Shown here: positions 24,025 through 31,251 of the stretch, piece after piece
How the letters are laid out: every line of letters starts with the position of its first letter
Position numbering within the stretch: the stretch's first letter is position 1
NCBI GenBank assembly: GCA_044870245.1
Contig: JBIOYR010000129.1
Location: 1-36,827, forward strand
DNA length: 36,827 nt
Direction of reading: 5' to 3'
Source: DATAFF01 sp044870245
Lineage (GTDB): Bacteria > Pseudomonadota > Alphaproteobacteria > Rhizobiales > Aestuariivirgaceae
The notes under the pieces: model-generated
What the model was told of the DNA's origin: nothing
The model's database searches: none
The model's input: only the letters and a program-made list of their open reading frames with translations
Translations under genes and position numbers: made by a program

Positions 24025-24818
24025 GATTGCAGCTGCTGCTCGGCCTGCGCCTGCGCCTGCGCGCGGCGCCGCTCGAAGAACGACACTGCCTGCACCGCCA
24101 GCTCATAAAGCCCGATCAGCGGAATGGCGAGGGCGATCTGGCTGATCGGATCGGGCGGCGTGAGGATGGCCGCGATGGCGAACACCGCGACGATCGCATA
24201 TTTGCGCCCCGACCTGAGCATCGAGGCGCTCACCACGCCGATCTGGCCGAGCAGAGTGAGGATCACCGGCAGTTGGAAGCAGATGCCGAAAGCGAGGATC
24301 AGCATCATGATGAAGTCGAGATACTCGCTGACCTTGGGCAGCAGCTTGATCTCCGCCTGCTCGTGTCCGCCACCCTGCTGGAAACCGACGAAGAACTTGA
24401 TCGCCACCGGCATCAGGAGGAAATAGACCAGCGCCGCGCCAAGAACGAAGAACACCGGCGTTGCGATCAGATAGGGCCGGAAGGCGCTGCGCTCATTCCG
24501 ATAGAGCCCCGGCGCGACGAACCGGTAGATCTGGATGGCGATCAGCGGGAAGGCCAGGAACAGCCCGCCGAACATGCCGATCTTGACCTCGGTGAAGAAC
24601 TTCTCCGGCAGCGAGGTGTAGATGAGCTCGAGATTGTAGTCTTGCCCGAGCGCCCAGAAGAACGGCATCACCAGCAGATTGTAGATCTTGCCGGCGAACA
24701 TGAAGCTCAGGGCGAATGCAACGACAAAGCCGATGAGGCAATAGATCAGCCGCTGCCTGAGCTCGATCAGATGCTCGATCAGCGGCGCCTGGGTGGCGTC
24801 GATGTCCTCCTGGGTCAT
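24021..24818 (-). CDS. tatC: Sec-independent protein translocase subunit TatC
   Basis: TatC is the six-helix core of the twin-arginine translocase; with TatB it binds the RR signal peptide of folded substrates. The 265-residue protein starts with the cytoplasmic motif APLIEHLIELRQRL, which forms part of the signal-peptide site. TM1 (YCLIGFVVAFALSFMF) follows, then FFTEVKIGMFGGLFLAFPLI and the family signature FVAPGLYRNE. The remaining hydrophobic helices include YAIVAVFAIAAILTPPDPIS and a final helix near 225-245. The charged, Gln-rich C-terminal tail (RRRAQAQAQAEQQLQS) is cytoplasmic. ATG 24818 overlaps the tatB stop by four bases (ATGA). tatA-tatB-tatC form one transcription unit. Confidence 0.97.
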   Translation of the reverse strand: MTQEDIDATQAPLIEHLIELRQRLIYCLIGFVVAFALSFMFAGKIYNLLVMPFFWALGQDYNLELIYTSLPEKFFTEVKIGMFGGLFLAFPLIAIQIYRFVAPGLYRNERSAFRPYLIATPVFFVLGAALVYFLLMPVAIKFFVGFQQGGGHEQAEIKLLPKVSEYLDFIMMLILAFGICFQLPVILTLLGQIGVVSASMLRSGRKYAIVAVFAIAAILTPPDPISQIALAIPLIGLYELAVQAVSFFERRRAQAQAQAEQQLQS

Positions 24819-25258
24819 AGGGCTTTCTCGGGCGCTTTGTCGGCCGGAGCCGGCTCGGGCGTGACCTCCGGGGCTTTGACCTCCGGCGATGCGACCTCTG
24901 CCTGCGAGACCTCCGGCGTCGTCGAGGCTGATGACAATGCCGGCGCCGGTGCATGCGGATCGGCCGCCGGCGCGGTGTTCTCCAACGCTGTCCTGAGATC
25001 GGCGGCGGCCTTGCGGATCTCACCCTCGCCGAGATCGAACTTCGTCGCCTCGCGGATCTCGGAGGTGACCTTGTCGACATCCGCCTCGCGCGCCACCTCG
25101 TCGAGATGCCGCTGGAACTCTGCAGCCATGCGCCGCACCGACGCCGTGAACTTTCCGAGATGGCGCAGAAGCTTCGGCAGGTCCTTGGGCCCGACCACGA
25201 TCAGGGCGACCACAGCGATCACCAGAAGTTCCGTGTAACCCACGCCGAAATCAAACAT
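24815..25258 (-). CDS. tatB: Sec-independent protein translocase subunit TatB
   Basis: TatB is a single-span membrane protein that forms the substrate receptor with TatC. The 147-residue protein has the N-terminal helix MFDFGVGYTELLVIAVVALI with the conserved acidic residue (E10), then the VGPKDLPKLLRHLGK hinge and amphipathic helix. A charged helical region (RRMAAEFQRHLDEVAREADV) and a long Pro/Ala/Glu-rich disordered tail (from about 95) follow. The VGPKDLP motif distinguishes it from TatA. ATG 25258 lies 68 bases after tatA. Its stop overlaps the tatC start. Confidence 0.95.
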   Translation of the reverse strand: MFDFGVGYTELLVIAVVALIVVGPKDLPKLLRHLGKFTASVRRMAAEFQRHLDEVAREADVDKVTSEIREATKFDLGEGEIRKAAADLRTALENTAPAADPHAPAPALSSASTTPEVSQAEVASPEVKAPEVTPEPAPADKAPEKAL

Positions 25259-25326
25259 GAACGGGCATTCCGGTCAAAATCGGCAGCGCCGCCGGCCCGC
25301 TCGCCGCTTCGCCCCCTGTCGCGAGC

Positions 25327-25560
25327 TCAGCCCTGCGCCTCGCGCTTCGCTTCGGTCTTCAGTGGCGCCTCGGCATCGTGGTCGATGGTCCGGACGGTGC
25401 CGTCGGCCGGCTTCGACTCGTCCTCCTGCAGGCCGCGCTTGAAGCTTTTGATGCCCTTCGCCACGTCGCCCATCATGTTGGAGATCTTGTTGCTGCCGCC
25501 AAACAGGACCAGCACCACGACGAGCAGGATGAGCCAATGCCAAATCGAAAAAGTACCCAT
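25327..25560 (-). CDS. tatA: Sec-independent protein translocase subunit TatA
   Basis: TatA subunits assemble around TatBC to form the export pathway for folded proteins. The 77-residue protein has the short membrane helix SIWHWLILLVVVLVLFG and then an amphipathic helix (ISNMMGDVAKGIKSFKRGLQ), with the conserved FG at the hinge. GSNKIS stands where GRGKIS or a similar sequence is more common. A short charged tail ends it. ATG 25560 has GGAG seven bases upstream. A gap of about 150 bases to scpB, without an obvious terminator, leaves open whether it is read from the nagZ-scpAB transcript. Confidence 0.95.
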   Translation of the reverse strand: MGTFSIWHWLILLVVVLVLFGGSNKISNMMGDVAKGIKSFKRGLQEDESKPADGTVRTIDHDAEAPLKTEAKREAQG

Positions 25561-25679
25561 AATTCAACTCCTTCGATGCCGCTTCAGCCCTAGGGCAACC
25601 GGCAGGGGACCGCTTGGCCGCGCACTATGACAAAAAGCCGTCTGAGCCGCAACCAACACGAGCCTTCAGCGCCGCTGCC

Positions 25680-25706
25680 GCGCATCCCCGGAAAATGGGG
25701 GTGCGC
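25680..25706 (+). other. Hairpin at the scpB 3' end
   Basis: GCGCATCCCC and GGGGGTGCGC flank a short loop, giving a 10-base-pair stem on the plus-strand RNA with one U-G pair; on the minus strand one position is mismatched. It sits just past the scpB stop, between scpB and tatA. No T run follows on either strand, so it is a structured spacer at best, possibly attenuating scpB-to-tatA read-through. Confidence 0.3.
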
Positions 25707-25711
25707 CCCGG

Positions 25712-26485
25712 TTATTGCAAATCCTCATCGACCTCATCCCCCGGCGGCTCGGGCTGATCCTTCTCGAGCGCCTCCTCCGCTTCCTCATCGTCGAGCGCAT
25801 CCTCGTCGGGGTTGAGATCGGCATCGCCCCGCGGCACCGGAATATCGAAGTCGGGCGGGAGGTTCGCATCGAGAAGACCGGCCCCCTTGAGCTCCTGCAG
25901 ACCCGGCAGGTCGGTGATCGCATTGAGGCCGAAATGCACCAGGAAACTGTCGGTCGTGCCATAGGTCACCGGCCGCCCCGGCGCGCGCCGGCGCCCCCTC
26001 ATCCTGACCCAGCCGATCTCCAGCAGCTGGTCGAGCGTGCCCCGCGACATGGCGACGCCCCGGATCGCCTCGACCTCGGCGCGGGTCACCGGCTGGTGAT
26101 AGGCGATGATGGCAAGCGTCTCGAGCGCCGCCCGCGACAACCGGCGCGGCTCGACCGATTCGCGCCGCATCAGATGGCTGAGATCCTCAGCCGTTCGGAA
26201 CGTCCATCGGCCGGCGACCTGCACCAGATTGACGCCGCGCGCCGTATAGGCGCGCTGAAGCTCGCCCAGCAGCGCCGGGACGTCGCTGCCCTCCGGCAGG
26301 GCCGCCGCAAGATCGCTCGCCGACAGTGGCTCCGCCGCTGCGAACAACAGCGCCTCGACGATGCGGATGAGCTGCGCCGGCTCCGGAACGCTGCGCAGCG
26401 GCGGCCGGGCTTCATGGCGCGCTTCCGCCTGCTCGCGCCGCTTGAGGCGCTCGATGATGTCGGCAAGCGCGCTGCTGGCCGTCAT
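25712..26485 (-). CDS. scpB: Segregation and condensation protein B
   Basis: ScpB is the kite subunit of the bacterial condensin SMC-ScpAB, binding ScpA to organise and separate sister chromosomes. The 257-residue protein has two winged-helix domains: the first around LIRIVEALLFAAAEPLSASD (about 35-100), the second with LSRAALETLAIIAYHQPVTR and GVAMSRGTLDQLLEIGWVR (about 115-195), a family signature. An acidic tail (DEDALDDEEAEEALEKDQ) closes it, longer than in many relatives. The start is ATG 26485, overlapping the scpA stop in ATGA. The frame is open further upstream through scpA, but that part is not ScpB. Confidence 0.95.
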   Translation of the reverse strand: MTASSALADIIERLKRREQAEARHEARPPLRSVPEPAQLIRIVEALLFAAAEPLSASDLAAALPEGSDVPALLGELQRAYTARGVNLVQVAGRWTFRTAEDLSHLMRRESVEPRRLSRAALETLAIIAYHQPVTRAEVEAIRGVAMSRGTLDQLLEIGWVRMRGRRRAPGRPVTYGTTDSFLVHFGLNAITDLPGLQELKGAGLLDANLPPDFDIPVPRGDADLNPDEDALDDEEAEEALEKDQPEPPGDEVDEDLQ

Positions 26486-27288
26486 GATTTGCGTCTCAGA
26501 TAGATCGGCCCGAAGGCGCCGGCCTGGCGCAGCTCGAGGAACCCTTCCCGCGCCATTTCGAGCGACGCCGTGAGGCTCGAGGCGAGCACCGACGAGCGCT
26601 TCGAAGGCTCGCTGAGATAGTCGGCGAGAAAGGCATCGAACCGGCCCCATTCGGCGGTCCCGCCGATCAGCCTCTCGAGAATGCGGCGCGCGTCCGCCAC
26701 CGCCAGCACCGGCTGGCGCACCACCCGGTAATCGCGGGCGGTGACGTTCTTCTGGCGCCGCTGCGCATAGGCCTTGAGCAGATCGATCAGATTGTCGGCA
26801 TAGGCCGGTTGGCGATCGATCACCAGCGGCTCCGGCGCACCGCGCCCGAACACGTCGCGGCCGAGCCTGTTTCGCGCCATCAGCATGGTCGAGGCCTCGC
26901 GCATCGCCTGCAGCCGCTGCAGCCGGAACGCCAGCCGCGCCGCCAGATCCTCCGGCGGCGGCTCGCCATCGGCATGGGGCGGCGGCAGCAGGAGCCGCGA
27001 CTTCAGATAGGCGAGCCACGCCGCCATGACCAGATAGTCGGCGGCGAGCTCGAGCCGGAGCTGCCGCGCCGCGGCGATGAAGGCGAGATATTGCTCGGCA
27101 AGCGCCAGGATCGAGATCCGCTTCAGATCGACCTTCTGCCCGCGCGCCAGCTCGAGAAGAAGATCGAGCGGGCCCTCGAATCCCGCGACATCGACGATCA
27201 GCGCCTCCTCGTCGCTCGCCGCGACGGCCGGCGGCTCGCGCCGCAGCGGGCCCTCGCCATCCGGCCAGCCGGCGTCGACATCGCTCAT
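26482..27288 (-). CDS. scpA: Segregation and condensation protein A
   Basis: ScpA is the kleisin that bridges the SMC heads and binds ScpB. The 268-residue protein shows the N-terminal kleisin block (VDVAGFEGPLDLLLELARGQ, KVDLKRISILALAEQYLAFI) and the following LELAADYLVMAAWLAYLKSR, both hallmarks of ScpA. The C-terminal winged helix that docks on SMC is at about 190-268 (TASLEMAREGFLELRQAGAF, ending with IYLRRKS). The start ATG 27288 overlaps the nagZ stop in ATGA, and its stop overlaps scpB, so nagZ-scpA-scpB are translationally linked. The frame is open upstream inside nagZ, but the conserved N-terminus supports the chosen start. Confidence 0.95.
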   Translation of the reverse strand: MSDVDAGWPDGEGPLRREPPAVAASDEEALIVDVAGFEGPLDLLLELARGQKVDLKRISILALAEQYLAFIAAARQLRLELAADYLVMAAWLAYLKSRLLLPPPHADGEPPPEDLAARLAFRLQRLQAMREASTMLMARNRLGRDVFGRGAPEPLVIDRQPAYADNLIDLLKAYAQRRQKNVTARDYRVVRQPVLAVADARRILERLIGGTAEWGRFDAFLADYLSEPSKRSSVLASSLTASLEMAREGFLELRQAGAFGPIYLRRKS

Positions 27289-28295
27289 GCCGGCTCGCCC
27301 ATGAGCTGGTTCATGGTGATCAGCGCCTGATCGCGGTCGAAGGGCTGCGGCCCCCGCCGGCTGCGCCGCGCCCGGTCGGCACGGAGGAGAGCCTGGCCGG
27401 CAAGCGGGCCGGCGGCCTCTGCCACCTGGACCATCTCGGCAAAATTGCCGTTGCAGTGAAGCAGCATGTCGCAACCCGCCTTGAGCGCCCGGCTCGCGCG
27501 CTCGCCGATGCTGCCGGTCAGCGCCTTCATCGACAGATCGTCGGTCATGATCAGCCCGTCAAAGCCGATTTCGTCGCGCACCATGCCCAGCACCCGGCGC
27601 GACAGGGTGGCCGGAGTCTTCGGGTCGATGCTGCGATAGACGATATGGGCGGTCATTGCCATCGGTGCGCCGGCATGCGCCGCGAAGGGCACGAAATCGC
27701 CGGCCCGGAGCTCGGCCAGCGACGCCGTCACCACCGGCAGCTCGTGATGACTGTCGCTCATTGCCCGACCATGACCGGGCACATGCTTGATCACCGGCAG
27801 GACGCCGCCATCCATCAGCCCGACAATCGCCGCCTGCGCCAGCAGCGCCACGCTCTCGGGCTGATCGGCATAGGCGCGATCGCCGATGACCGGGTGGCTC
27901 CCCGCCTGCGGCACGTCCAGCACCGGCAGGCAGTTGACCGTGATGCCAAGCGCGTGGAGATCGTCGGCGATCAGCCGGGCCACCTGGCGCGCCGCGTTGA
28001 GGCCCGCCAGCTTGTCGCCTTGATAAACCGCGCCGAAGCTTCTTGCCGGCGGATAGGACGGCCAGAAGGGCGGTCCCAGCCGCTGCACCCGCCCTCCTTC
28101 CTGATCGACCAGAACCGGCGCGTCGTCATCGCCCACCGCCGCGCGAAAGGCGGCGACCAGCGCCTGCACCTGCTGCGGGCTTGCGATGTTGCGCTGAAAC
28201 AGAATGAGCCCCCATGGTCGCGCATCGGCGAACAAGGCTTGCTCATCAGACGTGAGCACGGTGGCGGCACAGCCGCAAATGAAGGCGCTGCTCAT
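27285..28295 (-). CDS. nagZ: Beta-N-acetylhexosaminidase NagZ
   Basis: NagZ is a cytoplasmic glycoside hydrolase family 3 enzyme that removes GlcNAc from anhydromuropeptides in peptidoglycan recycling. The 336-residue single-domain TIM barrel has PVLVDQEGGRVQRL (substrate-binding region), the signature VIKHVPGHGRAMSDSHHELP (with the flexible catalytic histidine, near 165-185) and GLIMTDDLSMKAL with the nucleophile aspartate near 250. ATG 28295 opens a conserved N-terminus (SSAFICGCAATVLTSDEQAL). It lies 31 bases after the SPOR gene and overlaps scpA by four. The neighbourhood argS-SPOR-nagZ-scpAB is conserved in many alphaproteobacteria. Confidence 0.95.
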   Translation of the reverse strand: MSSAFICGCAATVLTSDEQALFADARPWGLILFQRNIASPQQVQALVAAFRAAVGDDDAPVLVDQEGGRVQRLGPPFWPSYPPARSFGAVYQGDKLAGLNAARQVARLIADDLHALGITVNCLPVLDVPQAGSHPVIGDRAYADQPESVALLAQAAIVGLMDGGVLPVIKHVPGHGRAMSDSHHELPVVTASLAELRAGDFVPFAAHAGAPMAMTAHIVYRSIDPKTPATLSRRVLGMVRDEIGFDGLIMTDDLSMKALTGSIGERASRALKAGCDMLLHCNGNFAEMVQVAEAAGPLAGQALLRADRARRSRRGPQPFDRDQALITMNQLMGEPA

Positions 28296-28326
28296 GGGTG
28301 CCGCCCAATTGTCCCAGGAGAAAAGC

Positions 28327-31236
28327 TTACTGTCGACGTACCAGGCAATCCTTTTCGCCGGCCGCGATCAGCGAGTTGCACAGCCGGGAGGCCAGGTCCT
28401 TGCTGCCGAGCGGTCCGACGCCCAGCCGGTAGAAGGTGCCACTGGCGCCGAGATCGGCCCGCTGGATTCGCTGCTGAAGCGTGCCGACAAGCTGCGGATG
28501 GCGCGACTGCAGCCGGCGGAACTCGCCCGCTGCTTCCGCCTCCGAACGGAAGGAGGCAAGCTGCACCACATAGCCGGTGCCGCCAGCGACCGCCGGCGTG
28601 GCAGCCGGTGTCAGCGCCGCCAGCTGCTGCTGTGCCGGCCGGGCGGCCGGCGCTGGCTGGACACGCGCTGCCGGCTGCTGGACCCGCGGTGCCGGTGGCG
28701 GCGGCGCCTGGACCGCCTGGGCCGGTGGCGGCACGGCGGCTGGCTGCCCGCTGAAGGAGGCCGGTGGCGGCGCTGCCGGCGGCAGGCCGGCACCCGGCGG
28801 CGGCTCGGCCATGGCAAGTTGCTGGGGTGGTGGCTGCGGCGCGCTGGAGCGTCCGGAAAGCGGCGTGCGCAACCCGTCGAGCGGATCGACATCGCGGCCG
28901 GTCCGCGGCCGCTGCGCCGCATTGGCCGATTGCTGCGCCTGGCTCTTGAACTGGTCGATATAGGCCGGCTGCTGCGGCGCCCCGGTGCTCGGCGCAGCCG
29001 CTTGTGCTCCGCCATAGGCAGCGCTGCCGGCCGGCGACACTGGCTGGCCCTGGCCGAGGCGCATCGGCGCCCCGAGCGTTGACGGCTGGCCGGCCACCGC
29101 ACCCGGCGGCGGCGGCAAGGTGTCGACGATGGTCTCGCTCTCGGACGGCGGGACCACCGCGCCGGTTCCGGCCTGGCCGTTGCGCGGCGTCTTGGCCTTG
29201 CCGGATCCCGCCGACGGCGTGCTGGCGGAGACCGCACCAACGCTCTCCTGGCTTGTCGCGCCGCCATCCGACCCCCGGCTCTTGGCGGTATCCGACGTAT
29301 CCGCCAACGCCACCCGGTTCGATGATGGTTGCTGTGCGCGACCGGTCGCCGCCTTGCCGGCACTCGGCTCCGGCGTGCTGACGCTCTGCTCCGAGGTCGG
29401 CTCGATCAGCGCGGTATCGGCTGAAGATTCGGGCTGCGGCTCGGAGGAATTGGCCACCGCCTCGATGCCCGAGGGCGTCCGCGGTTGGTTGCTGCCCTGC
29501 ACGCCGGGCGGCGGTGGCAGCGGCAATGGCTCCGGAGCCGTGCCGTCATGGCTGCTCGGCTCCGGCGGCGGGCCTGAGTCCGATCCCGGCTCAGGCAGCG
29601 GCGCACCGGCACCCGTCTCGGTATCGCCCGAATCCTGGCTGTCGTTGCTGCGCGGCGGCGCCACCGGCTGCTCCTCGGTCGGCACCAGCTTGTTCTGCTC
29701 GACCGCTTCCTCGCCCATGATCCGGTCGTAGATCTGCTTGCGACCCTGCTGCAGTGGCTGCGGCGGCGGAGCGTTTGCCGCTGCCGCCGGTCCGGGGGCC
29801 GGCGTGTCGATCTGCGGCTCGGGTGTCGCCTTGGCGGGTTCCTCAGGCGCCGCGATGACCGGGATCTCGTGATTGGCCGTCGATGCCGATGATGACGGCA
29901 GGCTGAATTTCTGGGTGTAGAAGAAGATCAGCACACCGACGATCAAGGCAAGCGCCAGCAGCGCCAGGAGCAGGATCAGCGGCCCGCCGCGTCCCCGCGG
30001 CTCCTCCTCGGCATACTCCTCATCATACTCGCGATAGGCGTTGTTGTAGTCGGCGACCTGCGCCCGCTGCCGCCCGACGGCTCGGGCGTCGGAGCGGCGC
30101 TCGCCGTCATAGCCCTCGTCCTGCTCATGCTCCTCCGGGTCGGGCAACCGCTGCCGCGCCACCGGCACCCGCGGCGCCACCGCCACCGCGCGGCGAGGGC
30201 GCGTCGGATCGGCATAGACATCCTCCGCGACATTGCCATAGCCAAGCTCGGGCTGCGCCGCATAGGCCTCGGCACGCTGCGGCGATGCCGGCCTTGCCGG
30301 CGCCGATCGGGCGACCGTGTCGCCGCCATTCCACGACTCCTGGCCATAGGCCGCTGCTGCCTGGGCTGCCGGCTGCGTCGTCTGGCCCTGCTGGCGCGAA
30401 AAGGCCGGCGCCGCGGCCATGCGCTGCGGCTGGTAAGGCTGCTGCCCATATGGGTAGCCAGGGCTGCGCGGCGGCGCATAGGCCGACTGTCCCGGCGCTG
30501 GCTGCGCCTGGAACGGCGGCTGCCAACCCTGCTGCCCGCCACTTGGTGGTGCAGCCGGTCGCTGCGGCGCTTTCGGCGCGGCGGCCGCCGGTCCCGGCTT
30601 GCCGTCAGCCGCGAGCTCATCCGGCGCAAAGCTGAAGCGCGGTGCCGCTTCCGGAGCTTTGGCCAAGGGTGGCGGCGCCGCCTGGCTCCGCGCCGTGGCG
30701 GCGCGCTGCCGCGCCAGCCGCTCGGCGGCCTCCCGCTGCTGGCGCAGGCGATCGGCGAAGTCATCCGAGGCGGGAGCGCTGCTGCCACTGGCGGCAGCGG
30801 ATGGCACCGGCATCACCGCGCGCGGCGACCCCGATGGAACCGCGGCACGGCTCGGCGCCGCCGGCTGCGGCTTTGCCTGACCATTTGGTGAAGCCGCCCG
30901 CGGCGTTTGCGGCGCCATCTGGTTGGCGGCATGCTGATTCTGTGGCGGACGCACCGGCGCCCCGGTGTTCGGACGCGGCGCCATCGGCGCTGGACGAACG
31001 GGGGTGGCACCCTGCCCGCGACCCGCCGACACGGGCTGCCCCGCCTCGGTCGATGCAGGCTTCGACGGCCCGGCCCCTGGCGACGCGACGACGAGCCGGG
31101 GCTCGGTGGCCTTGCCACCGTTCTCCGACCGGAATTCCTCGGAAATCTTCGGCAGATCCTTGGAAGCGTCCTTCGCGATCCCCAATCGTTCGCGCCAGTT
31201 TCGCCGTTCGCCGCTATTGGTGGAGTCCTGATCCAT
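28327..31236 (-). CDS. Large membrane-anchored SPOR-domain protein
   Basis: The 969-residue protein has a cytoplasmic N-terminal part of about 415 residues. It starts MDQDSTNSGERRNWRERLGI and is then dominated by Pro, Ala, Gln and Ser. One transmembrane helix follows (GGPLILLLALLALALIVGVL, near 418-440). The remaining region of about 520 residues is periplasmic, mostly disordered, and ends in a SPOR domain (GTGYVVQLASFRSEAEAAGE to EKDCLVRRQ, about 888-969). SPOR domains bind denuded glycan at the septum, so a divisome-associated role is inferred. Its place between argS and nagZ is a common locus for such proteins, but the length is large because of the disordered parts. An acidic patch (EYDEEYAEEEPRGRG) precedes the membrane helix. 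ATG 31236 lies 15 bases after argS. Confidence 0.85.
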   Translation of the reverse strand: MDQDSTNSGERRNWRERLGIAKDASKDLPKISEEFRSENGGKATEPRLVVASPGAGPSKPASTEAGQPVSAGRGQGATPVRPAPMAPRPNTGAPVRPPQNQHAANQMAPQTPRAASPNGQAKPQPAAPSRAAVPSGSPRAVMPVPSAAASGSSAPASDDFADRLRQQREAAERLARQRAATARSQAAPPPLAKAPEAAPRFSFAPDELAADGKPGPAAAAPKAPQRPAAPPSGGQQGWQPPFQAQPAPGQSAYAPPRSPGYPYGQQPYQPQRMAAAPAFSRQQGQTTQPAAQAAAAYGQESWNGGDTVARSAPARPASPQRAEAYAAQPELGYGNVAEDVYADPTRPRRAVAVAPRVPVARQRLPDPEEHEQDEGYDGERRSDARAVGRQRAQVADYNNAYREYDEEYAEEEPRGRGGPLILLLALLALALIVGVLIFFYTQKFSLPSSSASTANHEIPVIAAPEEPAKATPEPQIDTPAPGPAAAANAPPPQPLQQGRKQIYDRIMGEEAVEQNKLVPTEEQPVAPPRSNDSQDSGDTETGAGAPLPEPGSDSGPPPEPSSHDGTAPEPLPLPPPPGVQGSNQPRTPSGIEAVANSSEPQPESSADTALIEPTSEQSVSTPEPSAGKAATGRAQQPSSNRVALADTSDTAKSRGSDGGATSQESVGAVSASTPSAGSGKAKTPRNGQAGTGAVVPPSESETIVDTLPPPPGAVAGQPSTLGAPMRLGQGQPVSPAGSAAYGGAQAAAPSTGAPQQPAYIDQFKSQAQQSANAAQRPRTGRDVDPLDGLRTPLSGRSSAPQPPPQQLAMAEPPPGAGLPPAAPPPASFSGQPAAVPPPAQAVQAPPPPAPRVQQPAARVQPAPAARPAQQQLAALTPAATPAVAGGTGYVVQLASFRSEAEAAGEFRRLQSRHPQLVGTLQQRIQRADLGASGTFYRLGVGPLGSKDLASRLCNSLIAAGEKDCLVRRQ

Positions 31237-31251
31237 CTACCCGGTCTTCCC

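Noticed and set aside
28570..28800. CRISPR-like or tandem DNA repeat in the SPOR gene
   Set aside because: The repetitive look comes from Pro/Ala codons in a disordered region; units vary in length and sequence and lack spacers.
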